A DNA stretch of 64,000 bases from JABMQB01 sp963678235 (GTDB lineage Bacteria > Bacteroidota > Bacteroidia > Bacteroidales > Prolixibacteraceae). Numbering within the stretch: the first letter of the stretch is position 1; the number at the start of each line of letters is the position of its first letter. The notes beneath the pieces are model-generated. The model was not told where the DNA came from, did not search any database, and saw nothing but the letters and a program-made list of their open reading frames with translations. The stretch is from assembly GCA_963678235.1 (NCBI GenBank), contig OY782766.1, positions 1,798,001 to 1,862,000 of the forward strand, read 5' to 3'. Shown here piece after piece: positions 52,728 to 61,248 of the stretch. Made by a program: the position numbers and the translations under genes.

Positions 52728-53240
52728 TTACATTTGTTGAGAAAAGGTTTTTCGTATCCGGCTTAATTGTGTAGGTGTTATTCCAAGAAAACTAGCGATG
52801 TAATAATGAGGAACCCGGTTTAATAAATTTGGATATTCCTGCAAAAACCATTTATATTTTGACAAAGCATCACCCGAAATTAAGGCTTCAATCCTGGAAT
52901 TGTTTTGTTTATTTAGGTTTTGAAAATTTGATAAAATTACTTTTGTAATGCCCGGATCAGAATGAAGGTGTGAGAAAACTTCTTTATAATTGGCAACCGA
53001 CAAAACACAGTCTTCCAATGCCTGAATGGTAATTGTTGCAGGGATATTGGGAACATAATTTCCAGAAATCAAATCACCCTCCCTGTAAAAATGTGTGGTA
53101 ATTTCATCTCCATCATTGTTTACGGTAAATCCGCGCAGTACCCCTTCTATGATTTTACCAATCCGGTAATTTGCTTGTCCTTTTTGAACAAAAAATTCGT
53201 TTCTCCGGATGACTAAATCCGTATGTAAAGAATCATTCAT
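52728..53240 (-). CDS. Crp/Fnr-family transcriptional regulator, short form
   Basis: 170 aa. The cNMP-binding-like beta-roll runs from about 10 to 110 (QANYRIGKIIEGVLRGFTVN, DGDEITTHFYREGDLIS), followed by a connecting helix and a short HTH (YYIASFLGITPTQLSRIRKT). It is roughly 20 residues shorter at the N-terminus than typical Bacteroidota members and lacks the classic cAMP-binding RxS motif, so the ligand is unknown. It is co-directional with the SRPBCC gene it precedes, a plausible target. Confidence 0.82.
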   Translation of the reverse strand: MNDSLHTDLVIRRNEFFVQKGQANYRIGKIIEGVLRGFTVNNDGDEITTHFYREGDLISGNYVPNIPATITIQALEDCVLSVANYKEVFSHLHSDPGITKVILSNFQNLNKQNNSRIEALISGDALSKYKWFLQEYPNLLNRVPHYYIASFLGITPTQLSRIRKTFSQQM

Positions 53241-53277
53241 CGCTTATCAATTTATTAATGATATCGACCTAAATTTT

Positions 53278-54105
53278 TTAGATTGCCAAACGATAATAGG
53301 GCAATGTAAGTTTCTGTACGAAGCCTAGTTTCAGTGCTGTTTTATAGGAGGCTGTGTTGGTGTATTTACAAGCCCAAATCGGTTCATAACTATGCTGCAA
53401 ACAATAATCGATTAATGTGGCACAAACATATTGAGCGAAACCATTGCCCCTGAATTTAGCCATTGTTTCAATACCAATTTCAAGTTCGTTTTCGAAAATA
53501 AACGCTGAATAGGCAGTACTTGCCAACTTGCCTTGTGCGAACAAACTAAAACCAACCCCTTTTTCACAAAAGCTTTGAGCGCTTTCCCAAAAGTAAGAAG
53601 GCACCACTGTTCCTTTCATGTTTTTAAAACTCTCTTTATCAGTCCGTTTTATTTCGAAACCTCTGTTTGTGTGCCCCTTTTTATATTTATGAAATTTTTG
53701 AAGGTCAAATTGAAAATTGACCCTGGTATTCAGCTCAATAAACTCATTTGGTATTTCCACTGTTTCGTCCGATTTTTTGAGATTGTCACCAAAGAGTTTT
53801 TTCAATGTTTCATCCCATGAATTTGGAGCTGCCTGCATCCATACAAAACTGCTACGTTTGCCATCTTTATTCAGGCAATAGTCGAGAAACTGTTCATTAA
53901 ATTGTTCGTTGGTGTGGTCGCCAAACAACAAACTCATTCCGTAAGGATGCTCAACGTAAAAGGTTTTTGGGGTATAGGGGTGATCGACATAAATTTTACC
54001 TTGTATATTTTTTTCAATTACCCAGCGGGCAAACAGAGTATTGATCTTGATTTTTTTAATTGGTTCCTTCAGGAGCATATATTTCCCTGCATCAAGTTCT
54101 ATCAT
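53278..54105 (-). CDS. GNAT-family N-acetyltransferase (GNA1162/YnaD-like)
   Basis: 275 aa. The N-terminal half (about 1-135) is unassigned beta-rich sequence with FYVEHPYGMSLLFGDHTNEQ. The C-terminal GNAT domain has GVGFSLFAQGKLASTAYSAF (beta 4), IETMAKFRGNGFAQYVCATL with the acetyl-CoA loop R-G-N-G-F-A, and WACKYTNTASYKTALKLGFV (the Asn and the C-terminal 'LGF' of GNAT). It acetylates an amine on an unknown substrate. A weak hairpin (54177-54198) separates it from the upstream methyltransferase gene. Confidence 0.78.
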   Translation of the reverse strand: MIELDAGKYMLLKEPIKKIKINTLFARWVIEKNIQGKIYVDHPYTPKTFYVEHPYGMSLLFGDHTNEQFNEQFLDYCLNKDGKRSSFVWMQAAPNSWDETLKKLFGDNLKKSDETVEIPNEFIELNTRVNFQFDLQKFHKYKKGHTNRGFEIKRTDKESFKNMKGTVVPSYFWESAQSFCEKGVGFSLFAQGKLASTAYSAFIFENELEIGIETMAKFRGNGFAQYVCATLIDYCLQHSYEPIWACKYTNTASYKTALKLGFVQKLTLPYYRLAI

Positions 54106-54176
54106 TTGAGTATGATTTAAAAGTTAGTTTTGGTTATGAAATTTAACGGATGCAAAATAGAATATAAATTTAAGAG

Positions 54177-54198
54177 AAAAGCCTTTGGGGCGCTTTTT
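54177..54198 (-). terminator. Weak hairpin, possible terminator
   Basis: AAAAGC (54177-54182) pairs with GCTTTT (54192-54197), with a 9-base loop. It lies just after the stop of the minus-strand methyltransferase gene; the stem is short, so confidence is low. Confidence 0.35.
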
Positions 54199-54220
54199 AC
54201 ATCCTAGTTCTTACAATTTG

Positions 54221-54988
54221 TTAAGATGAACGTTTTTTCAATTTACATATTATAAAATTACTGGTATCCTCATCGAATTTATTGTAGGAATAGTCTCCAA
54301 ATATGTCCGTAATTTGCATATCAGCGTTCGACACCATTAATTTTAATTCATCAAAGGTTGTTGGCCTAAAATTAATTTCGAGCGTTCGCTTTTCAACCAT
54401 CCTGTTATTTGCATCGTAAATCTCATAAAACTGGTGTCCGGTCACAATGTTTTCTTCCTTAAGGTAATGATTCGTATATGAAAGTTCCATTTTTTTGCCG
54501 TTTGCCACCGGAAATTCCCCAATGACGTGAAGATTCCCATCGGCTTGTTTCAGCCTGGTTTTAGGATTTTGCAAGGTTAATATAAAAGTGCCATTATTAT
54601 CCAGATGATTTGAAATTGCCCTTATTGCCTCCTGCTGTTTTTCCAAATTTATTATTTCGCTCAAAGAATGAAACGGCAATATTATCAAACCAAAGGTTTT
54701 GTTTAAACTGAGTTTGGTTACGTCCATTTCAAGCAGTGTGGCATTGTAGTTTTTATCTGCAATTTTTTGTTGGAAAACGCTTAGCATTTCTTTGGAATAA
54801 TCAACGCAGGTCATTTGGTGCCCGGCTTGTAATAAAGGGATTGAAACCCTGCCTGTACCACACATTAATTCCAGAATTTCAGCCGAATATCCTTCTGCTT
54901 CTTTAATAAAAAAAGGAACATCAAAATCTACGTTGACATAGAAATCATAAAGATCGGCTACTTTATCAAATGCAATGGATTTGTTCAT
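54221..54988 (-). CDS. Class I SAM-dependent methyltransferase
   Basis: 255 aa. AFDKVADLYDFYVNVDFDVP opens it; motif I is ILELMCGTGRVSIPLLQAGH, then MTCVDYSKEMLSVFQQK (acidic residue that binds ribose), LLEMDVTKLSL, FGLIILPFHSLSEI and HLDNNGTFILTLQNP. The C-terminal beta-sheet (YTNHYLKEENIVTGHQFYEI, RTLEINFRPTTFDELKLMVS) is of the small-molecule methyltransferase kind. The upstream GNAT gene ends 3 bases before its ATG, so the two form an operon. Unrelated in detail to the methyltransferase at 49445. Confidence 0.85.
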   Translation of the reverse strand: MNKSIAFDKVADLYDFYVNVDFDVPFFIKEAEGYSAEILELMCGTGRVSIPLLQAGHQMTCVDYSKEMLSVFQQKIADKNYNATLLEMDVTKLSLNKTFGLIILPFHSLSEIINLEKQQEAIRAISNHLDNNGTFILTLQNPKTRLKQADGNLHVIGEFPVANGKKMELSYTNHYLKEENIVTGHQFYEIYDANNRMVEKRTLEINFRPTTFDELKLMVSNADMQITDIFGDYSYNKFDEDTSNFIICKLKKRSS

Positions 54989-54991
54989 TTT

Positions 54992-55429
54992 CTAATTCAG
55001 TCTTTTTCTATATCCGTTTACCTTGTCGTCCCCATATCCAAGGGATTCGTACAATTTATGAGCCCCTTCCCTATGATTACTTGAAACAAACAATACCATA
55101 TTACAGTCCATGAGTTTGGCTTGCTCTTCCATTTCCAATAAGAGCCTTTTGGCAATTCCCTGCCTTCTATGGGAGCTTAAAACCGCCACATCTTCTAAAA
55201 CCATAAATGGAGTTGCATGTCCAATTAATTCATGGCAAACTACCCCCAAAACCGACCCAACGACTAGCCCGTTCTGTTTTGCACAAAGTATAATATGGTT
55301 TGGGTTATTCTTTAATTTATCAAACACCTGCGACATTTTATTTAAGTCGCTTTTCCCTCCAAAAGCATCCTCGTAAAGCTCTTTTAAGCCTTGTAAATCT
55401 TTTACACCTAATTTATTAATTGTTAGCAT
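54992..55429 (-). CDS. GNAT-family N-acetyltransferase
   Basis: 145 aa, a single complete GNAT domain. LKELYEDAFGGKSDLNKMSQ, LCAKQNGLVVGSVLGVVCHE (beta 4), EDVAVLSSHRRQGIAKRLLL with the R-R-Q-G-I-A acetyl-CoA loop, and MVLFVSSNHREGAHKLYESL with GYGDD at the end. The N-acetylated substrate is unknown. First gene of a pair with the methyltransferase (3-base gap); TACTTTTG at 55481-55474 is a plausible -7 element. Confidence 0.87.
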   Translation of the reverse strand: MLTINKLGVKDLQGLKELYEDAFGGKSDLNKMSQVFDKLKNNPNHIILCAKQNGLVVGSVLGVVCHELIGHATPFMVLEDVAVLSSHRRQGIAKRLLLEMEEQAKLMDCNMVLFVSSNHREGAHKLYESLGYGDDKVNGYRKRLN

Positions 55430-55473
55430 TTAGCTCTTATAATTGTAGCTAGTGAACATATTAAATACTTCAA

Positions 55474-55481
55474 CAAAAGTA
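55474..55481 (-). promoter_or_regulatory. Candidate -7 element of the GNAT-methyltransferase pair
   Basis: On the minus strand TACTTTTG fits TAnnTTTG, 44 bases before the ATG at 55429. No TTTG at -33 spacing. Confidence 0.42.
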
Positions 55482-55563
55482 ATTATCAAAGCATAAAAAA
55501 TGAATATTTCTTAAGCATAAATTTGGCTTTTGGTATCTATCCGAACAAAATTCTTATTAAGAA

Positions 55564-56136
55564 TTACTTACTCAACTCATTACGAATCCTACTTAGTGAA
55601 TTTTTTGTAATCCCAATATACGAAGCTAAATAATTAAGTGGAATCCGATTTGCTAAGGTTGGATACCGATTATAAAATTCAACATACCTTGTTGTTGCAT
55701 CTTCCGCAAGCATTGGGCTAATCCGGTTAATCTTCGAGATTAAAGACTTGTTAGTTATTTGAGCAATAATATTATCCCATCCAATTATTGTATTAGATAA
55801 GTTTTGTAGGGATTCTTTGCTAAAAACAAGAAGCTGTGTTGGAATAATAGCCTGAATATATTCAGAAGAAGGAATAGCATTGTTAAAACTGTTTAGGTCC
55901 ACAGCAAAGTTATTTTCATCAATAAAATACCGCGTAATTTCTTCACCTTCCTTATTGTAATAGCACACCCTAAGAATACCTTCTTTGACAAATGCAACTT
56001 TATTGGCAATGTTACCAGCTTCTGAAAAGTATTCATCTTTATTTAGTTGTAAGAAACTAAGATTATTTTTAACCAACTCTATTTGCTGGTTGTTAAGATT
56101 TTTAAACTGTAAAATATAATTGATCAAATTATCCAT
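55564..56136 (-). CDS. Crp/Fnr-family transcriptional regulator
   Basis: 190 aa, full length for this Bacteroidota type. The beta-roll has LQLNKDEYFSEAGNIANKVA, KEGILRVCYYNKEGEEITRY and VDLNSFNNAIPSSEYIQAII. The HTH near the end is LNYLASYIGITKNSLSRIRN. No cAMP-type RxS phosphate-binding motif is present, so it may not bind cAMP. Its start overlaps the end of the upstream SRPBCC gene by 8 bases, so the two are translationally coupled. The same two gene types are neighbours at 52165-53240, in opposite order. Confidence 0.85.
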   Translation of the reverse strand: MDNLINYILQFKNLNNQQIELVKNNLSFLQLNKDEYFSEAGNIANKVAFVKEGILRVCYYNKEGEEITRYFIDENNFAVDLNSFNNAIPSSEYIQAIIPTQLLVFSKESLQNLSNTIIGWDNIIAQITNKSLISKINRISPMLAEDATTRYVEFYNRYPTLANRIPLNYLASYIGITKNSLSRIRNELSK

Positions 56137-56677
56137 GCTTTTCCAAATCTTCTTTTAGTATAAGTAAGGCATTATTTAAGAGGCTACGCATATTGTTCCT
56201 AACTAAAATATTAATCATCATTCGAGCTAAAAAATTCTTATGTTCTATTTCGTATGTCCACACGATCTTAGTTTTTCCATCTTTTGTTTCGCTAAATACC
56301 CATTTCCCATTGATCTGTTTCGCTAACCGTTTTAATGGTGAAGTAAAGCTATCAATTCTATAAGAAAAATCATGGTGTGGATTTACCGTTAAAAGATATT
56401 CATGTGCAGAATTTCCATCTTCAAAGAATATAGTTCGTTGCATTCCTGGTGTATACCAAATTTCTTTGGCATTAGTGCTATCAATGGCAGGTAGATTTTT
56501 ATACCTCTTGAAAATATGTGGCAAATCAACAGGGACAATATATTCAAAAGATTGTTTGACTGGAGACTCTATTTCTATGCTTACCTGTACGGTTGGAAGT
56601 TTCTTTTGCTTTCCCTCTTTTGCTTGAATTTGAGTATTTACCATAAAAATCAAGATTAATAAAGATTTATAATGCAT
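56129..56677 (-). CDS. Exported SRPBCC (START-like) family protein
   Basis: 182 aa. A signal peptide (residues 1-19, YKSLLILIFMVNTQIQA) precedes a lysine-rich linker. The body begins VSIEIESPVKQSFEYIVPVD, with DLPHIFKRYKNLPAI, a beta run KIVWTYEIEHKNFLARMMIN, and a C-terminal helix (NNMRSLLNNALLILKEDLEK), matching polyketide-cyclase/START-fold proteins. Unlike its cousin at 52165 it is predicted to be exported. It is encoded upstream of a Crp/Fnr gene with an 8-base overlap, which suggests a shared regulatory unit. Confidence 0.72.
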   Translation of the reverse strand: MHYKSLLILIFMVNTQIQAKEGKQKKLPTVQVSIEIESPVKQSFEYIVPVDLPHIFKRYKNLPAIDSTNAKEIWYTPGMQRTIFFEDGNSAHEYLLTVNPHHDFSYRIDSFTSPLKRLAKQINGKWVFSETKDGKTKIVWTYEIEHKNFLARMMINILVRNNMRSLLNNALLILKEDLEKHG

Positions 56678-56703
56678 GTTTTGTTTTTAGTTTTACTTTA
56701 CCA

Positions 56704-56711
56704 CAAAACTA
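56704..56711 (-). promoter_or_regulatory. Candidate -7 element of the SRPBCC-Crp/Fnr pair
   Basis: On the minus strand TAGTTTTG fits TAnnTTTG, 26 bases before the ATG at 56677. The nearest TTTG upstream is 26 bases away, too far for a standard -33. Confidence 0.42.
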
Positions 56712-56847
56712 TGCTCCTAATTTCTAAAAGTAATTACCAAATGGTAACAAATACTGCAAAGTTAAGCTAAATGCAACAATAAGAATATAAGCACTTTGTT
56801 CGAAATTGCAACTCGGATTATAAGTTTACACCAGTAAAGTGAATTGC

Positions 56848-57327
56848 TTACTTATTCTTTTTTAATTGAGACTTCAATAATTTATCAAAATTACTGAATG
56901 TTGGGTTGCTGGTTGTGACAATTTCATTTTTGTTGTTTAAAACAAAGGCAATAAATGCATAGCCTTCATACTTACTTTTTTTGTCTATAAATACCGGAAT
57001 AGGAAATGAAAAGTGCTTAAGTCCTTTAATGATATAATTGGTATCGTTTGAAGTGAAAAAAAACAAGAATCCGATATCCGGATATTTTTTAATATATGGT
57101 GTCCATCGATCAATTTCTGAAATAGCATCCGATGTTAAATACACAACACATTTAACTTTTTTTTCAAATGGATCTGATTTAAATTGAACGCTATCGTTCC
57201 ACGTTAGCATTACTTTTTCCTTGGGAAACTTAACCTTTTCGGGACCTTTATTGCACCCCACGAAAAAGATTAGTATCCCAAAAATAGCAGCAATGTAAAC
57301 AATTAAATTTCGTTTGATTAACTTCAT
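56848..57327 (-). CDS. Thioredoxin-fold-like lipoprotein lacking CXXC
   Basis: 159 aa. The signal peptide ends FFVGC (Cys25), so it is probably a lipoprotein. The rest alternates strands and helices as in the thioredoxin fold (CVVYLTSDAISEIDRWTPYI, DIGFLFFFTSNDTNYIIKGL, FPIPVFIDKKSKYEGY, FIAFVLNNKNEIV), but the position where TlpA-type proteins have CXXC reads TSDAIS. It therefore is not a normal disulfide reductase. It is encoded 28 bases after a TlpA-like gene and is probably co-transcribed. Fold assignment is from pattern only. Confidence 0.6.
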   Translation of the reverse strand: MKLIKRNLIVYIAAIFGILIFFVGCNKGPEKVKFPKEKVMLTWNDSVQFKSDPFEKKVKCVVYLTSDAISEIDRWTPYIKKYPDIGFLFFFTSNDTNYIIKGLKHFSFPIPVFIDKKSKYEGYAFIAFVLNNKNEIVTTSNPTFSNFDKLLKSQLKKNK

Positions 57328-57355
57328 AATACAGGGTTGTTTGTAGTTATTTAGG

Positions 57356-58489
57356 TTATAGACTGTTTAAGATCGATGCTGTTTCCGCACTACTCGGGCT
57401 TGGAGCATCCATATACTCAATCGCCCCCTGTCTGTTAACAATCATAAAACGGGGCACGCCTTGAAAATTGATCTGATGTTCCTCAATAAACTTATTTAAG
57501 TTTTCATTATCAAGGATATAATGTTGCCCTTTTAATTGTTCTGAATTAATGAGGTTCAACCACTCTTCTTTTGGTGAACCGATACATATATAAACAAATT
57601 GTGTTTTAGAGGTGTCGGTTTGGTTATAGAGTTTTTTTAGGAATGGAAATTCCTTTTTGCAAGGTGCACAATAGGTTCCCCAAAGGTCGATATAAAGCGA
57701 CTTGTCTGGATTTCGATTAATTAACTCATTCACAAGCTGCCTCCCATCAATTATTTCCTGAAATATTTCTAATTCAGGGGAAGTTGTCTCAACCTCAAGT
57801 TCATTCTGCATTTCAAGCTGCAATTTATATTCATCTTCCAATGTTTTAAACATAAGAGTCTTTCTTAATGGTTTTTCAATCTTTGTAAGATAAGAACCAA
57901 ACTCTTTTAAACTCAAGTTCAAACTGTTACGATGCAAAAAATGAATTGAAATAGGAGAATCAAGATGGTCGTTGATATAGGCTAGCTCGAATTGTAAATG
58001 TGCAATGGTCAATTTTTCAATACTATCTCTAATTGTCATTGCCTTAGCATTATCCACATATGGAAGCGCTTCCTTCATTTCTTCAATTGGGTCCCAAAAA
58101 TTGTTGTTATTGTATTCCTTCAGGCGGTTTAACTCATCATTCAGCTTCCCCCCCGAAAGTATTGAACCTCCATACCAGTCTTGCATGTCAATATTTAATT
58201 CCAACTCACCGGGTTCAATAAATCCCAAAGCTGCACCATCCATTTTATCAATGGGCAAATGAAAAGCATAAACTTCGGGTATATCGACTTTCCCTTCAAA
58301 TTTAAATTTTCCATCAATAATTCTGGCGGAATCCCTATTGTCAAAGGAATCTGGAACTTTGATTTTATAAATCCATTCTTCCGAAATAGGACCATTGAAT
58401 GACCCATTTATTACATAGTTTTTTTTGTCTTTGCAGCCTAAAATAATAAGGAAGATAGTTGCAAAAATTGCCATTTGATATACGCGCAT
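57356..58489 (-). CDS. TlpA-family thiol:disulfide lipoprotein with DUF4369-like N-terminus
   Basis: 377 aa. The signal peptide ends LIILGCKDKKN (lipobox Cys at about 19). Residues about 25-130 resemble DUF4369 (VINGSFNGPISEEWIYKIKV, FKFEGKVDIPEVYAFHLP). A helical linker follows, then the thioredoxin domain with SLYIDLWGTYCAPCKKEFPF (CXXC at about 275-278), QFVYICIGSPKEEW and FQGVPRFMIVNRQGAI (cis-Pro region). Such periplasmic proteins reduce or isomerise disulfides of exported proteins. It heads a two-gene unit with the CXXC-less protein. Confidence 0.85.
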   Translation of the reverse strand: MRVYQMAIFATIFLIILGCKDKKNYVINGSFNGPISEEWIYKIKVPDSFDNRDSARIIDGKFKFEGKVDIPEVYAFHLPIDKMDGAALGFIEPGELELNIDMQDWYGGSILSGGKLNDELNRLKEYNNNNFWDPIEEMKEALPYVDNAKAMTIRDSIEKLTIAHLQFELAYINDHLDSPISIHFLHRNSLNLSLKEFGSYLTKIEKPLRKTLMFKTLEDEYKLQLEMQNELEVETTSPELEIFQEIIDGRQLVNELINRNPDKSLYIDLWGTYCAPCKKEFPFLKKLYNQTDTSKTQFVYICIGSPKEEWLNLINSEQLKGQHYILDNENLNKFIEEHQINFQGVPRFMIVNRQGAIEYMDAPSPSSAETASILNSL

Positions 58490-58675
58490 GCTTTTGATTA
58501 AGAATTTTAATTAGAACAATCGTCAATTTCAGAAATCTACCATAAGCAATTTTTATACCATATTCGTGGAAATCCTCTCTAGTGCCAATTTGCAATTTGC
58601 AAATAAATTACTGGCGCGAATCTCTACCAACTTGGAATTTGTGGCTCAAAGCTTAAAGCTAAATTTAAATTCCTG

Positions 58676-58683
58676 TACCTTTG
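58676..58683 (+). promoter_or_regulatory. Candidate -7 element of the cyclase-AraC gene
   Basis: TACCTTTG fits TAnnTTTG, 36 bases before the ATG at 58720. It overlaps a TTG codon at 58681 that would otherwise be a start, which supports the downstream ATG. Confidence 0.45.
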
Positions 58684-58719
58684 ATTGAACAAAAAAGCCT
58701 ATTTTTGTTTATCCCTTTA

Positions 58720-61053
58720 ATGAATGCTATGAAAGAAAAGAAAACCCGCCGGCTTGCAGCTGTTATGTTCACCGATATTGTTGGTTACACTGCCCTTATG
58801 CAAGGCAATGAAGAACATGCTGCCATAGTAAGGGAAAAACATCGGGGCATATTTGAAGAACAACATAAGCTCCATCATGGTGAAATCATTCAATATTATG
58901 GAGATGGCACCCTAAGCATTTTTACAAGCGCCATTGAAGCCGCCAATTGCGCCATCGAAATTCAGCGTTTATTAAAACAAGGTGATCCGGTTCCAGTGCG
59001 TATGGGATTGCACATGGGCGATATTGTTTTTGACAATACCGAGGTGTATGGCGATGGGGTTAATTTTGCATCACGCATTGAGAGCATGGGTATTCCGGGT
59101 GCAGTTTTGCTTTCCGGCAAATTAAACGATGAATTAAACAACCATCCCGGAATTTCAACGGTGTCTCTTGGGCATTTCGAACTAAAAAACATCCAAAAAC
59201 CAGTGGAAGTTTTTGCTGTTGCCAATCAGGGTATTAACGTACCAAAAAAGGAAGACTTAAAAGGCAAACAAAAAACAACAAATAAAACTATTGCCGTTTT
59301 GCCCTTTGTCAATTTAAGTTCAGACACCGAAAATGAATATTTTAGCGATGGTATTACGGAGGAAATCATTAATGCGCTTGCAAAAATTGAAAGCTTAAAA
59401 GTTACTTCCAGAACCTCGTCCTTCTTTTTTAAAAACAAAAACATCCCCATAAAAGAAATCGGAAAAGAATTGAAGGTTTCCATTATTCTGGAAGGAAGTG
59501 TACGCCGTGCAGGCAATATGGTTAGAATTACAGCGCAGTTAATCGAAGCAGAACAGGACTTTCATTTTTGGTCGGAAACCTGGGACCGTCAATTGGAAAA
59601 CATATTTGAAATACAAGATGAGATCAGCCTTTTAATTGCGGAAAAATTAAGGGAGCAATTTGGACATTTCGAGATCCAGGAGCACCTGGTAAAAAAACAA
59701 ACGGATATATTCAATGCTTACGATTATTTCTTAAAAGCCCGGTACCACCACAATAAATGGAATCCCGATGATATGCAAATCGCAATATCATTGTACAAAC
59801 AAGCACTCGACATTGATCCGAAACATGCAGAATCATACGCAGGATTAGCTGACTCGTTAAGTTTTATGGGCACTACAGGATTTATGCCCTACGAAGAAAC
59901 CTGGGGCGAAACCATTCGCTTGAATGAACAAGCCAGGCTATTAAATGACCAGTTACCAGATGTTTATTACCAGCTTGCCAATATTGCGTTTTTTATAAAA
60001 TGTGATTACAAAGAATCATTTTCGTTGGTGCAAAAAGCCCTGGAGTTAAATCCGAATTACGTGGAAGCCCAGCATTATATTTCTTATTTGTATATCATTG
60101 CCGGGGAAGAAGAAAAATCGCTGCACCACTTGGAAATAAGCATGGGAATTGACCCACTTTCGCAAGCCACCGATTTTTATAAGGCATACTACCATTATAT
60201 GCTCGAAGACTATGATGAAGCTCTTGTTTTGTTAGACAAGTGCCTGGAGGCTAATCAGAAAAATATTCCTGCATTTACGGTAAAAGCATATTGTTTGCTT
60301 AAAATGCAACTTTTAGACGAGGTCTTGGAATTTTTCAAAACCATTCCGCCAAGTGTGGTAGTAAAAGGCGATGAGTTGGGAATTAAAACTTTGGTTTATG
60401 CGCATAAAAAAGATAGCGCAAAAGCAGAGAAATATTTCAATGAGCTAAAGGAGGCTGCCAAACACCCGGAAGGTTTTCGGGCAAATTCTTACCTCTTTTT
60501 GTATTATGCCAGCACGTCACGGTTCGATGAAGCATTTGAGTGGGTTGAACAGGCAATTGCAAATAAATGGTCCCTTTTGATGATCCATTATATTGATCCT
60601 TTGGCAAACCCCATCCAGCAAGATCCGAGATACGAAAAATACCACCAAATTTTATTCGGAAAGGAAATAGACAATACGCAAACCTCCACTAAGAAAGAAT
60701 TGCTTGATGCCCAATCAGCGAAAAATTTTACAGGGACACTTTTGTCATTTATGGATAAACATAAACCTTATTTGGATCCAAATTTATCCTTACGGGCACT
60801 TGCCGAACAAATTGAAATTCACCCCAATCAGCTTTCATGGTTGTTAAATGAACATATTGGCAAAAATTTTAGTGAGTTTGTCAACTCTTACCGTGTTGAA
60901 GAGTTCAAAAGAAATGCAAAAAACCCACAAAAAGCGCATATCACTTTAATAGGACTTGCTTATGAAAGCGGTTTTAACTCCAAAACGGTTTTTAATACAT
61001 CCTTTAAAAAGGAAACCGGACTAACTCCCAGGCAGTATTTGAATGGTATATAA
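58720..61053 (+). CDS. Class III nucleotidyl cyclase - TolB-like - TPR - AraC HTH fusion
   Basis: 777 aa from the ATG at 58720; another ATG at 58729 is possible. Residues about 8-165 are a class III cyclase: AAVMFTDIVGYTALMQ (metal Asp), IQYYGDGTLSIFTSA (second metal Asp) and YGDGVNFASRIESMG with both catalytic Asn and Arg. A TolB-N-like segment (about 185-300) reads IAVLPFVNLSSDTENEYFSD, GKELKVSIILEGSVRRAGN. TPRs fill about 320-600 (AISLYKQALDIDPKHAESYA). The end (about 690-777) is an AraC-type double HTH (LSLRALAEQIEIHPNQLSWL; GLAYESGFNSKTVFNTSFKK). No membrane segment. The architecture implies a cytoplasmic protein that couples nucleotide synthesis or binding to transcription. Confidence 0.88.
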   Translation: MNAMKEKKTRRLAAVMFTDIVGYTALMQGNEEHAAIVREKHRGIFEEQHKLHHGEIIQYYGDGTLSIFTSAIEAANCAIEIQRLLKQGDPVPVRMGLHMGDIVFDNTEVYGDGVNFASRIESMGIPGAVLLSGKLNDELNNHPGISTVSLGHFELKNIQKPVEVFAVANQGINVPKKEDLKGKQKTTNKTIAVLPFVNLSSDTENEYFSDGITEEIINALAKIESLKVTSRTSSFFFKNKNIPIKEIGKELKVSIILEGSVRRAGNMVRITAQLIEAEQDFHFWSETWDRQLENIFEIQDEISLLIAEKLREQFGHFEIQEHLVKKQTDIFNAYDYFLKARYHHNKWNPDDMQIAISLYKQALDIDPKHAESYAGLADSLSFMGTTGFMPYEETWGETIRLNEQARLLNDQLPDVYYQLANIAFFIKCDYKESFSLVQKALELNPNYVEAQHYISYLYIIAGEEEKSLHHLEISMGIDPLSQATDFYKAYYHYMLEDYDEALVLLDKCLEANQKNIPAFTVKAYCLLKMQLLDEVLEFFKTIPPSVVVKGDELGIKTLVYAHKKDSAKAEKYFNELKEAAKHPEGFRANSYLFLYYASTSRFDEAFEWVEQAIANKWSLLMIHYIDPLANPIQQDPRYEKYHQILFGKEIDNTQTSTKKELLDAQSAKNFTGTLLSFMDKHKPYLDPNLSLRALAEQIEIHPNQLSWLLNEHIGKNFSEFVNSYRVEEFKRNAKNPQKAHITLIGLAYESGFNSKTVFNTSFKKETGLTPRQYLNGI

Positions 61054-61054
61054 A

Positions 61055-61180
61055 AAGCTTCAAGATACAAGCCATGAGCTTCTGGTCGCAGAGCTAAAAG
61101 TCTAATACTTCATTCTGTTAATGAAAACTATATACTGAGACTGAACACTGTAAAATGAGACTGGATACTGAATACTGTTC
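61055..61180. repeat. Degenerate simple-repeat tract (AAGC/ACTG words)
   Basis: From 61055 the sequence repeats words such as AAGCTTCAAGATACAAGC, and 61133-61178 repeats (T/A)ACTG with short spacers (TACTGAGACTGAACACTG, then GGATACTGAATACTG). No ORF. It looks like a decayed low-complexity intergenic repeat. Confidence 0.5.
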
Positions 61181-61248
61181 AATAAGTTCCAATTTATAAT
61201 TCCGAACCTTTCGCTGAGAATCTGAACCCTGTACCCAATCCCTCCTCC

